A DNA stretch of 64,000 nucleotides from Bacteroides intestinalis. GTDB lineage: Bacteria > Bacteroidota > Bacteroidia > Bacteroidales > Bacteroidaceae. The stretch is from the NCBI RefSeq assembly GCF_902364365.1, contig NZ_CABJDN010000014.1:1-64000 (forward strand). The letters are read 5' to 3'. Positions 50,646-62,113 of this stretch are shown here, piece after piece. The notes below the pieces were generated by a model. It was not told where the DNA came from. It made no database searches and saw only the letters and a list, made by a program, of their open reading frames with translations. Each line of letters starts with the position of its first letter. Position 1 is the first letter of the stretch. The position numbers were made by a program, and so were the translations under genes.

Positions 50646-53264
50646 GTGAGCGAAGAAGATATTGTCCTTACTCCGATGATGAAACAGTTCTTGGACCTGA
50701 AAGCCAAGCATCCTGATGCCGTAATGTTGTTTCGTTGCGGTGACTTCTATGAAACTTATTCTACCGATGCTGTTGTTGCAGCCGAAATCCTGGGAATTAC
50801 CCTGACTAAGCGTGCCAATGGTAAAGGAAAGACTGTTGAAATGGCGGGATTCCCTCATCATGCATTGGATACGTATCTACCTAAGCTGGTACGTGCCGGG
50901 AAGCGTGTGGCCATCTGTGACCAGTTGGAAGACCCGAAGATGACCAAGAAACTGGTGAAACGGGGCATTACGGAACTGGTAACTCCCGGTGTTTCCATCA
51001 ATGATAATATATTGAATTACCGGGAGAATAATTTTCTGGCTGCCGTACATTTTGGTAAGGGAACGTGTGGTGTGGCATTTCTCGATATATCTACGGGTGA
51101 ATTCCTCACTGCAGAGGGACCTTTCGACTATGTAGATAAACTCTTGAATAACTTCGCTCCTAAAGAAGTGCTTTTTGAACGTGGAAAACGTGGCATGTTT
51201 GAGGGTAACTTCGGAAGTAAGTTCTTTACTTTCGAACTGGACGATTGGGTATTTACAGAGACCACCGCCCGTGAGAAACTTCTGAAGCATTTTGAAACAA
51301 AGAACTTGAAAGGTTTTGGTGTAGAGCATCTCAAGAATGGTATCATCGCTTCGGGAGCTATCTTGCAATATCTTATCATGACGCAGCATACCCAAATCGG
51401 ACATATCACTTCTCTGGCACGTATTGAAGAAGATAAGTACGTCCGTCTGGATAAATTCACCGTTCGCAGCCTTGAGCTGATAGGCAGCATGAACGATGGA
51501 GGCAGCAGCCTGTTGAACGTGATTGATAAAACGATTAGTCCGATGGGAGCCCGCTTGCTGAAACGTTGGTTGGTGTTTCCACTGAAAGATGTATTGCCTA
51601 TTAATGAGCGTTTGAACGTAGTGGAATACTTCTTCCGCCAACCGGATTTCAAAGAATTGATTGAAGAACAGTTGCATTTGATAGGTGATTTGGAACGTAT
51701 TATTTCCAAAGTTGCTGTAGGGCGTGTTTCTCCGCGTGAAGTAGTTGCGTTGAAGGTCGCTTTGCAGGCTATCGAACCTATCAAAGAAGCCTGTATGGAG
51801 GCGGATAATGTCAGCCTGAACCGTATCGGCGAACAACTGAATATTTGTAAGTCCATTCGTGATCGTATTGAGAAAGAAATTAATAATGACCCTCCGTTGC
51901 TGATAAACAAAGGTGGTGTCATGAAGCTGGGTGTCAATGATGAATTGGATGAATTACGCCAGATAGCCTATTCCGGTAAGGATTATTTGTTGAAGATACA
52001 GCAGCGGGAAAGCGAACTGACGGAAATTCCCAGCTTGAAGATCGGCTACAACAATGTGTTCGGTTATTATATCGAAGTCCGTAATACGCACAAAGATAAA
52101 GTTCCGCAGGAGTGGATACGTAAACAAACTCTGGCAAATGCTGAACGTTACATCACGCAGGAGCTGAAAGAGTATGAAGAGAAGATACTCGGCGCCGAAG
52201 ATAAAATATTGATTCTGGAGACTCAGCTTTATACAGAACTTGTGCAGGCTTTAAGTGAGTTTATCCCTGCCATCCAGGTCAATGCAAACCAGATAGCACG
52301 TCTGGACTGCCTGCTTTCCTTTGCCAATGTGGCGCGTGAAAATAACTATATACGTCCTGTTATTGAAGATAACGATGTGCTGGATATTCGCCAGGGACGC
52401 CATCCGGTTATTGAGAAGCAACTTCCTATAGGGGAAAAATATATTGCCAATGATGTGATGCTGGATAGCAGTTCGCAACAAATCATTATCATTACCGGTC
52501 CGAATATGGCTGGTAAGTCTGCATTGTTGAGGCAAACGGCTCTGATAACGCTGTTGGCACAGATCGGTAGCTTCGTACCTGCCGAGAGTGCGCATATCGG
52601 TTTGGTGGATAAGATATTCACCCGCGTGGGTGCCAGCGATAATATCTCTGTTGGCGAATCTACGTTTATGGTAGAGATGAATGAAGCAGCGGATATCCTG
52701 AATAACCTGTCTCCGCGCAGTCTGGTGCTCTTTGATGAACTGGGACGAGGTACGTCTACCTACGACGGTATTTCTATCGCCTGGGCGATTGTAGAGCATA
52801 TCCATGAGCATCCTAAAGCAAAAGCACGTACACTGTTTGCTACGCACTACCATGAATTGAACGAAATGGAGAAGAGCTTCAAGCGTATCAAGAACTACAA
52901 TGTTTCCGTTAAGGAGGTGGATAATAAAGTTATCTTCCTGCGTAAACTGGAACGTGGCGGCAGTGAACACTCTTTCGGTATCCATGTAGCAAAGATGGCG
53001 GGTATGCCGAAAAGTATCGTAAAACGTGCGAATGACATTCTGAAACAGCTTGAGGCGGACAATCGTCAGCAAGGTATTGCAAGTAAGCCGATGGCGGAAG
53101 TAGGAGAGACGCGTGGCGGCATGCAGCTTAGCTTTTTCCAGTTGGAAGATCCTGTGCTCTGCCAGATACGTGACGAGATTTTGAATCTGGATGTGAATAA
53201 TCTCACCCCGCTGGAGGCGCTGAATAAGCTGAATGACATCAAGAGGATTGTGAAAGGGAAGTAA
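50646..53264 (+). CDS. mutS: DNA mismatch repair protein MutS
   Basis: An 872-residue MutS. The start is GTG at 50646 ([19 protein letters not shown]), which brings in the complete mismatch-binding domain with the Phe-x-Glu motif ([10 protein letters not shown], about residue 30-40). Connector and lever domains follow, with the clamp (about 440-560), then the ATPase: Walker [10 protein letters not shown] near 620, Walker [17 protein letters not shown] near 695, and the ATHYHEL signature near 735. MutS recognises mismatches and small loops and starts repair with MutL. It is the only housekeeping gene in the window, intact and of normal length. It stands alone. Confidence 0.97.
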   Translation: MSEEDIVLTPMMKQFLDLKAKHPDAVMLFRCGDFYETYSTDAVVAAEILGITLTKRANGKGKTVEMAGFPHHALDTYLPKLVRAGKRVAICDQLEDPKMTKKLVKRGITELVTPGVSINDNILNYRENNFLAAVHFGKGTCGVAFLDISTGEFLTAEGPFDYVDKLLNNFAPKEVLFERGKRGMFEGNFGSKFFTFELDDWVFTETTAREKLLKHFETKNLKGFGVEHLKNGIIASGAILQYLIMTQHTQIGHITSLARIEEDKYVRLDKFTVRSLELIGSMNDGGSSLLNVIDKTISPMGARLLKRWLVFPLKDVLPINERLNVVEYFFRQPDFKELIEEQLHLIGDLERIISKVAVGRVSPREVVALKVALQAIEPIKEACMEADNVSLNRIGEQLNICKSIRDRIEKEINNDPPLLINKGGVMKLGVNDELDELRQIAYSGKDYLLKIQQRESELTEIPSLKIGYNNVFGYYIEVRNTHKDKVPQEWIRKQTLANAERYITQELKEYEEKILGAEDKILILETQLYTELVQALSEFIPAIQVNANQIARLDCLLSFANVARENNYIRPVIEDNDVLDIRQGRHPVIEKQLPIGEKYIANDVMLDSSSQQIIIITGPNMAGKSALLRQTALITLLAQIGSFVPAESAHIGLVDKIFTRVGASDNISVGESTFMVEMNEAADILNNLSPRSLVLFDELGRGTSTYDGISIAWAIVEHIHEHPKAKARTLFATHYHELNEMEKSFKRIKNYNVSVKEVDNKVIFLRKLERGGSEHSFGIHVAKMAGMPKSIVKRANDILKQLEADNRQQGIASKPMAEVGETRGGMQLSFFQLEDPVLCQIRDEILNLDVNNLTPLEALNKLNDIKRIVKGK

Positions 53265-53281
53265 AACTCGAAATAAAATAA

Positions 53282-54054
53282 GGAAATGAAATCTTAGCCT
53301 TATTCCGCCAGTTTGAAGAGGCCGCTTCCGAATATGAAGGCGTAGAATGCTGGAGTGCAAGAGAATTGCAGGTATTATTAGGGTATTCTAAGTGGGAGAA
53401 CTTCATCAAGGTGATTGATAAGGCTAAGGAAGCTTGTGAACATGTTCTGGAGCCGAAAAAGCTATTGATGACATGATGCTTACCCGCTATGCTTGTTATC
53501 TGATTGCACAAAACGGTGATAGCCGTAAAGAACAGATCTCTTTTGCGCAGAATTATTTTGCGGTGCAAACCCAGAAAGCGGAATTGGTAGAACAGCGTTT
53601 ACTTGAGTATGAACGTGTAAAAGCTCGTGAAAAGCTTGGGCAGACTGAAAAGCAGTTATCAGGTGTTATTTATGAAAGAGGGGTAGATAGTAAAGGATTT
53701 GCCCTTATACGTTCTAAAGGTGACCAAGCGTTGTTTCGTTTGAGTACACAACAATTAAAACGTAAAATGGGAGTTCCCGATAGTCGTCCTGTAGCTGATT
53801 TTCTTCCTACTATAAGTATTAAAGCAAAAGATTTGGCTGCTGAAATGACAAGTGTAAACATACAGACTAAAGATTTAAGAGGGATTAATCCGATTGGTCA
53901 GGAGCATGTAGATAATAATACTGCTGTTAGAAATATGCTGTTACAGAGAGGGATTGTTCCTGAAAGTCTTCCTCCTGCTGAAGATGTGAAAAAAGTACAG
54001 AGGAAACTGGACAGTACGGAAAAGAAAGTATTGAAGGAAACCAAAAGGAAATAA
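53282..54054 (+). pseudogene. dinD: dinD remnant (DNA damage-inducible protein D), start lost and internal deletion
   Basis: Two fragments of a DinD-like protein lie in different frames. The first (53282 to about 53470) reads GNEILALFRQFEEAASEYEGVECWSARELQVLLGY... to ACEHVLEPKK; it has a stop codon just upstream and no usable start. The second frame resumes with AIDDMMLTRYACYLIAQNGDS and runs to 54054 (193 codons from 53473). By family comparison a stretch of roughly 10-15 residues between LEP and IDDMM is missing and the frame has shifted. The C-terminal part alone lacks the N-terminal BRO/Rha-like half. A terminator follows. DinD is linked to RecA inhibition in E. coli. Confidence 0.78.
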
Positions 54055-54071
54055 TCTATGGATTTATATGT

Positions 54072-54106
54072 TGAGGTTGTAACAAAGGCTACAACCTCAT
54101 TTTTTG
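54072..54106 (+). terminator. Terminator after the dinD remnant
   Basis: A perfect 10-bp stem (TGAGGTTGTA / TACAACCTCA, 54072-54081 and 54090-54099) with an 8-base loop, followed by TTTTTTG. Confidence 0.85.
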
Positions 54107-54111
54107 TTCTT

Positions 54112-57100
54112 TTAGTCTGTTAATTCTTTCTTCACACTATCCTTCTGCTGTTCCCTATATTGGCGTGGTGGCATACCGAAACGCTGGGAGAATAACTTAT
54201 AGAACGTTCCGCGGTTATTGAAACCTGTCTTGTCCATAATTTCCTCAATGGTATAGTTCTTTGTCAGCAACAGTCGCTCGGCCATTGTGAGGCGATATTC
54301 TTTGATGATATCAGCAGGAGATTTGTCCGTTATAGGCTTTAATTTACGGTAGAACTGACGGGTGCTATAGCCCAGGTCACTGCTCAATAGTTCAACGGAT
54401 AAGTCAGGGTTTGTGATATTCTTTTCTATGGTTTCTATCACCTTATCCAGGAATTCCTGATCTTCTTTGTGGATACAGTTCCCGTTTTCCACTTTGAATG
54501 AACTGAATATGGAACTATAATATTCTTTCAGGTCCGATTCTCTTTTAATTAATCGGTAGACTACTTTCTCTAAGTATTTTACATTGAAAGGTTTCGTCAC
54601 ATACACTTCTGCACCAGCCTCAATGCCTTTCACCTGATCGTCTTCGTGATGAAGGGCAGACAGTAGAATGAGTGGAATATGGCTCCATAACTTGTTTTGC
54701 TTGATTTTCTGGGCAAAGGAAAGCCCGTCTATTTCAGGCATCATCACATCTGAAATAATCAGATCCGGCTGCTTCAGTTCCAGGCTGGTCAGAGCTTCTG
54801 CAGCGTTATTGAAAGATAATACATTGTATTTATCTACAAATATTTCCGAGACGAACCATAACATAGAAGGATCGTCGTCAATGATCATAACCGTGTGCTT
54901 GGAAGTGTCGAAATTAACAGCGGTCTGTTCCAGTTCCATGGGCTCCGTATTTGTATTCAGAGGTCCTGTTGCATACACTTTTTGGGGTGTTTCTGCTTCC
55001 TGTGCAGTGGGCGATAGTTCCGGTAAAGTGACTGTAAATGTAGTTATCTCATTCTGAATACTGCTGACATTGATTTCACCGTTCAGCAGAGTAACCATAT
55101 TCTTACAAATAGCCAATCCCAGCCCATTCCGTGAATTCTTGCCATTCATTTCAAAAGAATCCAATATCTTATAGCGATCGAATATCTTTGCAAGATTCTC
55201 TTTCGCTATCCCCTTTCCTGAGTTGGATATATTAAGGGTTAGAAGCTGTTTTTCTACTTTCAGACCGATGGTGATATTCCCTTCTTCCGGAGTATATTTG
55301 AAGGCATTTGAGATCAGGTTATTGACGATCTTACTGAAACAACTGATATCCGTGTTCCATTCAATGTCCGGTTCAATATCCAACCGATAGTTCAGATTCT
55401 TATTTTCAGCCAATTCACAGAAGGATTCCGCTATGTTCCGGAGTTTGTCCGATACGGATAATCTTTGGATAGAAAGTACCTTATGACCGGTTTCCAGTCT
55501 GCGGAATTCCAGCAGCTCCAGAATCAAACCATTCAGTTTCTCTGCATTCTGCTGTATCATCTTTCCGTATTTGCGGATGTACGAATCTGATTGAGGATAG
55601 GCAAGTATCTTTTCGCACGGACCGTAAATCAGCGTCAGCGGCGTACAGAATTCATGAGTGATGTTGGTAAAGAAGCGCAGCTTAGACTCATAGACTTCTT
55701 CTTTCTTTTCCCGGTTCAATTTCTCAATCATACGGTGTTGCTTCCGGCGGTATTGATGAACTATCCTATAAACAGCAAGAATGCAGAACAAAGCGATTAA
55801 TATGAAATAGAGAATATATGCCCAATTACTTAAATACCAGGGAGGGGCAATCTGAATCAGAAGTGTCTGCGGTTCGCACTCTTTTCCATTCATGTTATTC
55901 TTGTATTTCACTAACAGGGTATATTGTCCGGGTGCAAGATTGGAGAAGATAGCGCTGGCCGATGTTCCACTTTCTATCCACTGGCTGCTTACTTCGTCCA
56001 ATTTGTAAGAATAAGAGTAATTGTTTCCATTTATATAATCTATTGCCATAAAATCGATACAGAAGAAGTTCTGGCTATAATCCAGCTGAAGTATCTTCTT
56101 TCCTTTCTTGTCGTGGAGGAAATCATGAATATTGTATTCTTTTCCGAAGATGGATAATCCCTTCAGACTTATCTGAGGCATATAATCTGCCATAATATAA
56201 GCGTTGGACTTGACGGTAACAAATCCGTTTGTCCCTCCGAAGAACAAAGTTTCGGTTCGTAAGTCTTTATAGAAAGCTCCATCACTGAATTCAGTGACTT
56301 CCAGTCCGTTTTCCCGGTTGTAAGTCTGTCCGGTATTGGTTTTAGGGTTGAACCTTACCAGTCCTTGATTCGTACTGATCCAAAGGTTATTTTGTTGGTC
56401 TTCCAAAATGCCATGTACTGTGTTGTTTGAGAAAAGGTCAGCCCTGTCATGATAATGTGAGTAATCTTCATTGAAGTGAAGTAGTCCGGAACTGGTTCCC
56501 AGCCAATGTCCTTTCTTATTTTTATAAATGGCGAAAATATCATTGGCAGTCTGACTGTTCACTACATTATCAAACCTGTATGGAGTTAGCTTTTCGGTTT
56601 CGACATTCAGTCGGTAGGCTCCATAGCCACGATTACCGAACCAAAGGATAGAATCATTCTCCTGGAAGGAGGTAAAGAAATAATTGGAAGCCATACGCCC
56701 GTCATCCAGAACAATTCTGGTAGCCGATTTTACGGAAGGAGAACTACCGGCTTTATCCAAAATAACTTTTACGATACCTTCACCTACAGTGGATACCCAT
56801 AAAGTGGTATCATTTAATTCGTTGATGGAGTGTACATATTTCACCTTCTTTCCATCGGCTATCACTGTAAACGCTTTCAGCTGTTTATTTTGGTATGAAT
56901 AGTAGTTGAGCCCGTTTTCCGTTCCAATCCATAGCCTGTTCGCAGAACCGGGGGCAAAGCAATAGACGGTGTTGTCGGTTAAGGCACTGTTGCTGATGGA
57001 GATCCGGTCGAAAGAAGCTGCTGCATTGGTTTCCGGAGAATAATTCCTGATGCGCAATATACCTCCTCCTTTGGTTCCTATCCATAAGGTTTGTTCCTCG

Positions 57101-58167
57101 TCGTAGTAAACGGTACGTACGGGGTTGTTTATCTGGTATACAGGAGTATCCAGCAGCGTATTGGTAATGGAGAAAGTATCATTGAAATACATGTATACCC
57201 CTTGTCCGTCTGTTCCTATCCAAACAATATCCTGATATTTGTCTTTCATCAGACAGAAGATGCCGGAATGGATTTCTGTATCTTGCATCTGGTATTTTAT
57301 TTTCTGATCGGACATATATTTCAATACGATCAATCCGCTGCTTTTGAAGCCAATGTAATAGTCGTTTTGTTGTTTGATGATGGAAGAAACTTCTCCGCGT
57401 GTTTCGACTTTTGTTTTGAGATCTGCAATAAAGTATTGCTGTTGATTGCCGAAGTCATATTCATAGAGTGAGTAGGTCTTATCGATGAAATAGATCAGAT
57501 CTTCTTCTGCGAATGCCCATAATAACTGTTCGGAATGCTTGAAAAGATTGTTGGGGGTGAGGGTCATCCCTTCTTTATTCTTGTTTATCTGATAGCTGCG
57601 GGTGTCATTATTCGAAGTGAATACCCATAAAATATTGTTTTTGTCAATGATAGTGGATAATACGTGTCCGAATGCTATTTGAGGTACTTCCAACTTTTGG
57701 AAGAGTTGCTTTTCCGGTTGATAGTAATAGATATATCCGTCGTCTTTTACAATGAAAAGGTCATTATCCCTGCTTTTTGCCATATAGTTCTTGTCTTTGA
57801 ACTCCGTGAAGCTTTTAGATGTCTGGAATTTGGTATCCAGACGGTCCAGTCCATAGTTGGTCTGTATCCATAATACATCCTTTTCAGTCTCCATGATGTC
57901 GTTAATCAGGTTTCCGGATAATGGGGCTTTCGTCGGGTTGACAGGATTGTATACATGGATATTGGTGCCGTCGAAAATATTCAGACCATCACATGAACCG
58001 ATCCAGATGACTCCCTGATGATCCTGGTAAAGGGATAAGATAGCACTGTTGGATAAGCCGTTTTTGTTTGAAAATTGCCGCAGACTGTATGCATGAATCA
58101 AATGCGGAAAGCAGCATAAGATGCAGATAAGCAGTGAAACTTGGGGGAAGTAGTGTCTGTTTTTCAT
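54112..58167 (-). CDS. Hybrid two-component system regulator (HTCS) 2
   Basis: A 1351-residue protein of the same class as the one at 44525. Signal peptide to about residue 26; Reg_prop propellers (VIWIGSCDGLNIFDG, LWIGTKGGGILRI, LWIGTENGLNYYS); Y_Y_Y domain (about 690-775); TM (about 779-800); DHp with His in FFTNITHEFCTPLTL (near 840); note HEFCTP where HELRTP is usual. HATPase (NNLISNAFKYT, NSGKGI, GLGLAIC); receiver (MIIDDDPSM, Asp in LIISDVMMPEIDG near 1135); AraC HTH (YSTRQFYRKLKPITDKSP, IEEIMDKTGFNNRGTFYKLFSQRFG). It is divergent from the GH38 gene, 226 bases apart, which is its likely target. Only distantly similar to HTCS 1. Confidence 0.92.
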   Translation of the reverse strand: MKNRHYFPQVSLLICILCCFPHLIHAYSLRQFSNKNGLSNSAILSLYQDHQGVIWIGSCDGLNIFDGTNIHVYNPVNPTKAPLSGNLINDIMETEKDVLWIQTNYGLDRLDTKFQTSKSFTEFKDKNYMAKSRDNDLFIVKDDGYIYYYQPEKQLFQKLEVPQIAFGHVLSTIIDKNNILWVFTSNNDTRSYQINKNKEGMTLTPNNLFKHSEQLLWAFAEEDLIYFIDKTYSLYEYDFGNQQQYFIADLKTKVETRGEVSSIIKQQNDYYIGFKSSGLIVLKYMSDQKIKYQMQDTEIHSGIFCLMKDKYQDIVWIGTDGQGVYMYFNDTFSITNTLLDTPVYQINNPVRTVYYDEEQTLWIGTKGGGILRIRNYSPETNAAASFDRISISNSALTDNTVYCFAPGSANRLWIGTENGLNYYSYQNKQLKAFTVIADGKKVKYVHSINELNDTTLWVSTVGEGIVKVILDKAGSSPSVKSATRIVLDDGRMASNYFFTSFQENDSILWFGNRGYGAYRLNVETEKLTPYRFDNVVNSQTANDIFAIYKNKKGHWLGTSSGLLHFNEDYSHYHDRADLFSNNTVHGILEDQQNNLWISTNQGLVRFNPKTNTGQTYNRENGLEVTEFSDGAFYKDLRTETLFFGGTNGFVTVKSNAYIMADYMPQISLKGLSIFGKEYNIHDFLHDKKGKKILQLDYSQNFFCIDFMAIDYINGNNYSYSYKLDEVSSQWIESGTSASAIFSNLAPGQYTLLVKYKNNMNGKECEPQTLLIQIAPPWYLSNWAYILYFILIALFCILAVYRIVHQYRRKQHRMIEKLNREKKEEVYESKLRFFTNITHEFCTPLTLIYGPCEKILAYPQSDSYIRKYGKMIQQNAEKLNGLILELLEFRRLETGHKVLSIQRLSVSDKLRNIAESFCELAENKNLNYRLDIEPDIEWNTDISCFSKIVNNLISNAFKYTPEEGNITIGLKVEKQLLTLNISNSGKGIAKENLAKIFDRYKILDSFEMNGKNSRNGLGLAICKNMVTLLNGEINVSSIQNEITTFTVTLPELSPTAQEAETPQKVYATGPLNTNTEPMELEQTAVNFDTSKHTVMIIDDDPSMLWFVSEIFVDKYNVLSFNNAAEALTSLELKQPDLIISDVMMPEIDGLSFAQKIKQNKLWSHIPLILLSALHHEDDQVKGIEAGAEVYVTKPFNVKYLEKVVYRLIKRESDLKEYYSSIFSSFKVENGNCIHKEDQEFLDKVIETIEKNITNPDLSVELLSSDLGYSTRQFYRKLKPITDKSPADIIKEYRLTMAERLLLTKNYTIEEIMDKTGFNNRGTFYKLFSQRFGMPPRQYREQQKDSVKKELTD

Positions 58168-58342
58168 ATCTGTATATCGGACTAATTAGGTATTGCAAAG
58201 ATAGAGAATTATGGTTGGATATGGTTGGGAAGCATAGAAAAAAGAGTAATACTTTTCTGACTTTTTTGTGCGTTTTACAGCTATAGCCATGTAATTACAC
58301 TTTTATGGCATAAATATAGGTATGCTTTTAGGTAAGTGCCGC

Positions 58343-58350
58343 TATTTTTG
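58343..58350 (+). promoter_or_regulatory. -7 box of the GH38 gene
   Basis: TATTTTTG, 43 bases before the ATG at 58394. The AT-rich sequence between here and HTCS 2 would hold the regulator's site, but no repeat stands out. Confidence 0.45.
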
Positions 58351-58393
58351 CGATTGATAAATATCTGTATTATTCACAATAGAATATTTTACT

Positions 58394-61300
58394 ATGAAAT
58401 TACCAGTTATCCTATTAGCATCTGCGCTACTTTGTTCAGGTAGTATGCATGCACAGAGTGCAAAACCGGAGAAAAAAGCGAAAGTTTATATGGTAGCAGA
58501 TGCCCACCTGGATACCCAATGGAATTGGGATGTCCAAACCACCATCAAAGAGTATGTTTGGAATACCTTGTCCCGTAATCTGTTTCTGTTGAAGAAGTAT
58601 CCCGATTATATCTTCAATTTTGAAGGAGGTGTCAAATATGCTTGGATGAAAGAATACTTTCCCAGTGAATATGAGCAACTCAAAGCATTTGTGCGTTCAG
58701 GTCGCTGGCATATCAGTGGCAGTAGTTGGGAAGCATCGGATGTGCTGGTACCCTCTGTTGAGTCTTCCATTCGTAACATCCTGCTTGGACAGGAATATTA
58801 CAGAAAAGAGTTCGGGACAGAAAGCACGGATATTTTCTTACCCGACTGTTTTGGCTTTGGCTGGACGCTGCCTACTATTGCCAAACATTGCGGTCTCATC
58901 GGCTTTTCTTCACAGAAACTCGACTGGCGTAACCATCCTTTTTATGGAGAGAGCAAACATCCTTTTATGCTTGGATTGTGGAAGGGGATTGACGGTTCTT
59001 TTATTATGCTTGCTCATGGCTATGATTATGGTAAGCGCTGGAATAACATTGACCTGTCGGAAGATAAAGAATTGCTGGGACTGACTAAGCGCACTCCATT
59101 GAATACGGTTTATCGCTATTATGGTACGGGTGATACGGGTGGTTCTCCCTCAATAGGCTCTGTCAGTTCTGTAGAAAAAGGTATCAAGGGGAACGGACCG
59201 TTAGAAATAATCAGCGCAACGAGCGATCAGTTATTCAAGGATTATCTTCCTTATGAAAAACATTCGGAATTGCCCGTTTTCAACGGTGAATTGCTGATGG
59301 ATGTACATGGAACCGGATGTTATACTTCGCAAGCTGCCATGAAGCTTTATAACCGTCAGAATGAACTTTTGGGAGATGCTGCCGAAAGAGCGGCCGTAGC
59401 AGCGGATTGGTTGGGTATAGTCGGTTATCCGGGTGAAAGTCTGACAGAAGCATGGAAGCGTTTCATTTTCCACCAATTCCATGATGACCTTACCGGTACC
59501 AGTATCCCACGTGCTTATGAGTTTTCGTGGAATGATGAATTGCTTTCATTAAAACAATTTTCAGGTGTCCTGACAGCTTCGGTAGGGGCTGTTTCTGAGA
59601 AAATGGATACTCGCGTCAAGGGTATTCCGGTTGTGTTCTACAATGCACTCGGATTTCCGGTTACGGATGTAGCGGATGTAGCGATTGAAACTCCCAAATT
59701 TCCTAAAGGTGTCAGTGTTTATAATGCGGAAGGCAAGCAAGTAGCTTCCCAATTACTTTCTTACCGGAATGGAACTGTGCATTTATTGATAGAAGCAACT
59801 GTACCTGCTACAGGATATGCCGTGTATGATATCCGACTTTCCGGAAGCCAGAAGCAGGCAGATTCTTTTGTTTCAGAAACAACAGTGGAGAACTCTGTAT
59901 ATAAAATCTCATTGGATAAGCAGGGAGATATAATCTCGCTTTACGATAAGAAAAATAATAAAGAACTTGTAAAGGACGGCAAATCTATTCGTCTGGCTCT
60001 TTTTACTGAGAATGAATCATATAATTGGCCAGCTTGGGAGATTCTGAAAAAGACTATTGACCGTGCACCTGTTTCTATTACTGAAGACGTGAAAATGAAT
60101 CTGTGTGAGAATGGTGCCCTGCGCAAGACTTTGTGTATAGAAAAGCGCCATGGCAAATCGTTGTTCCGCCAGTATATCCGGCTTTACGAGGGAGAATTGG
60201 CTGACCGTATAGACTTTTACAATGAGATAGACTGGCGGTCGACGAATGCACTGCTGAAAGCAGAATTCCCCTTGAATGTTGATAACGAAAAGGCGACCTA
60301 CGATTTGGGTATAGGCAGCGTTCAGAGAGGTAATAATCTATTGACTGCTTATGAAGTATATGCCCAATATTGGGCGGATTTAACCGATAGTGACGGCAGT
60401 TATGGTGTTTCTATTATGAATGACAGTAAATATGGCTGGGATAAACCTGATAATCATACACTCCGCCTGACATTGCTTCATACACCCGAGACTAAGAACA
60501 ACTATCCGTATCAGGATCGTCAGGACCTGGGATATCATACTTTCACTTATAGTTTGGTAGGGCACGCCGGCGGTTTGGACAAGGCGCAGGTCGTTAAGGA
60601 GTCTGAAGTTTTGAATCAGCGTCTGAAGGCTTTTGCTGCCGAGAAACATTCCGGAACATTGGGCAAAGCCTTCTCTTTCGCATCTTCGGACAATAGTAAC
60701 GTTGTCATCAAAGCTTTGAAGAAAGCGGAAAGTTCGGACGAATATGTGGTGCGTGTGTACGAAACGGGTGGCAAAGCTCCACAAAATGCAGTGCTGACAT
60801 TTGCAGGAACTATTACAAGTGCCGTTGAAGCAGATGGTACGGAGAAGAGTATAGGAAGTGCGGACTTCAGCGGTAATCAGCTGGAAGTCTCCATACAGCC
60901 CAACAGTATCAGGACCTATAAAGTCCGTTTCAATGATAATAAGAAGGAAGAATTGCGATGCGAACAACTGCCTCTCAATTATGACCGTAAATGTTTCAGC
61001 TGGAATGAATTCCGTTGGGAGGCTAATTTCGAAGCTGGTTATTCTTATGCCGCTGAATTAATACCTGCCGATATAACTGTTAATCGTGTTCCTTTCCATC
61101 TGGAAACAAAAGAAGAAATGAATGGCATGTTATGTAGCGGAAATACCTTGCAACTGCCTGCCGGACACTCCTATAACCGTTTGTATATACTGGCTGCTGC
61201 GGCAACTGCTGAAGAAGATGTTAGAGGAGTATTCCAGGTAGGGAAGAATTTGCAGGAGATTGTCGTTCCTTCTTATACCGGTTTCGTCGGACAATGGGGG

Positions 61301-62002
61301 CATACGGGCCATACACAAGGCTATTTGAAAGATGCAGAAGTGGCCTATGTCGGTACGCACCGCCATTCCGCTGAGGGAGATCATGCTTATGAATTTACTT
61401 ATATGTTCAAGTTTGCCATTGACATCCCTACTAAAGCAACTGAGGTTATCCTGCCCGATAATAAAGATATTGTTATTTTTGCTGCTACATTGGTTGAAGA
61501 ACCATATACACCTGTTAAAGCACTATCTACTTTATTCCAGACTGCCAATGAAGATGATACCAGCTTGCAGAAGACAGCAGAACTGAAGATCAATCTGTTG
61601 AAACCGGAACATATCGTTGCTTGGTCGGGATATACCAACGACAATGAGAAACCTGCATTTCTCATTGATGGAAACGAGAATACTAAATGGTGCGATACTT
61701 CTATGCTTCCTAACTATATTGATTTTGATTTGGGAATGGAAAAGGAAATAAGCGGTTGGAAGATGGTGAATGCTGCTCAGGAAAGCTATTCTTACATCAC
61801 TGGCAGCTGCTTCTTGCAAGGCCGGAATAACCCGAATGAAGCATGGCGCACATTGGACTTTGTAACCGGAAACAAGCAGAATGTTATCAACCGTTCTTTG
61901 GGTAAGACTGAGAAGGTACGCTATCTGCGTCTGTTGGTTACTCAACCGGTACAGGCCGCTAATGGCAAGGACACACGTATTTATGAGTTTGCAGTTTTTT
62001 AA
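58394..62002 (+). CDS. GH38 alpha-mannosidase with C-terminal F5/8 type C domain
   Basis: A 1202-residue secreted enzyme (signal peptide to about residue 21, SMHAQ). The GH38 catalytic domain (about 30-330) has YMVADAHLDTQWNWD near the start, where the Asp and His bind zinc, and the nucleophile Asp in IFLPDCFGFGWTLP near 155. The helical middle domain follows (about 340-430, FHQFHDDLTGTSIPRAY), then long beta domains (430-1050) and a C-terminal F5/8 type C/CBM32-like domain (about 1060-1200, FLIDGNENTKWCDT; IDFDLGMEKEISGWKMVNA). Such enzymes trim alpha-mannosides from N-glycans or mannans. Divergent from HTCS 2; the gene stands alone without SusC/SusD in the window. Confidence 0.92.
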   Translation: MKLPVILLASALLCSGSMHAQSAKPEKKAKVYMVADAHLDTQWNWDVQTTIKEYVWNTLSRNLFLLKKYPDYIFNFEGGVKYAWMKEYFPSEYEQLKAFVRSGRWHISGSSWEASDVLVPSVESSIRNILLGQEYYRKEFGTESTDIFLPDCFGFGWTLPTIAKHCGLIGFSSQKLDWRNHPFYGESKHPFMLGLWKGIDGSFIMLAHGYDYGKRWNNIDLSEDKELLGLTKRTPLNTVYRYYGTGDTGGSPSIGSVSSVEKGIKGNGPLEIISATSDQLFKDYLPYEKHSELPVFNGELLMDVHGTGCYTSQAAMKLYNRQNELLGDAAERAAVAADWLGIVGYPGESLTEAWKRFIFHQFHDDLTGTSIPRAYEFSWNDELLSLKQFSGVLTASVGAVSEKMDTRVKGIPVVFYNALGFPVTDVADVAIETPKFPKGVSVYNAEGKQVASQLLSYRNGTVHLLIEATVPATGYAVYDIRLSGSQKQADSFVSETTVENSVYKISLDKQGDIISLYDKKNNKELVKDGKSIRLALFTENESYNWPAWEILKKTIDRAPVSITEDVKMNLCENGALRKTLCIEKRHGKSLFRQYIRLYEGELADRIDFYNEIDWRSTNALLKAEFPLNVDNEKATYDLGIGSVQRGNNLLTAYEVYAQYWADLTDSDGSYGVSIMNDSKYGWDKPDNHTLRLTLLHTPETKNNYPYQDRQDLGYHTFTYSLVGHAGGLDKAQVVKESEVLNQRLKAFAAEKHSGTLGKAFSFASSDNSNVVIKALKKAESSDEYVVRVYETGGKAPQNAVLTFAGTITSAVEADGTEKSIGSADFSGNQLEVSIQPNSIRTYKVRFNDNKKEELRCEQLPLNYDRKCFSWNEFRWEANFEAGYSYAAELIPADITVNRVPFHLETKEEMNGMLCSGNTLQLPAGHSYNRLYILAAAATAEEDVRGVFQVGKNLQEIVVPSYTGFVGQWGHTGHTQGYLKDAEVAYVGTHRHSAEGDHAYEFTYMFKFAIDIPTKATEVILPDNKDIVIFAATLVEEPYTPVKALSTLFQTANEDDTSLQKTAELKINLLKPEHIVAWSGYTNDNEKPAFLIDGNENTKWCDTSMLPNYIDFDLGMEKEISGWKMVNAAQESYSYITGSCFLQGRNNPNEAWRTLDFVTGNKQNVINRSLGKTEKVRYLRLLVTQPVQAANGKDTRIYEFAVF

Positions 62003-62113
62003 TAACTCGTTGACGGAATTAATGTCTTTCTGTAGGGTTATGGATTAATTCACCACAGAGTCTCACAGAGTTTTTACCAACTATCCGTTCGGAATAAATC
62101 ACCCATGCATAAA

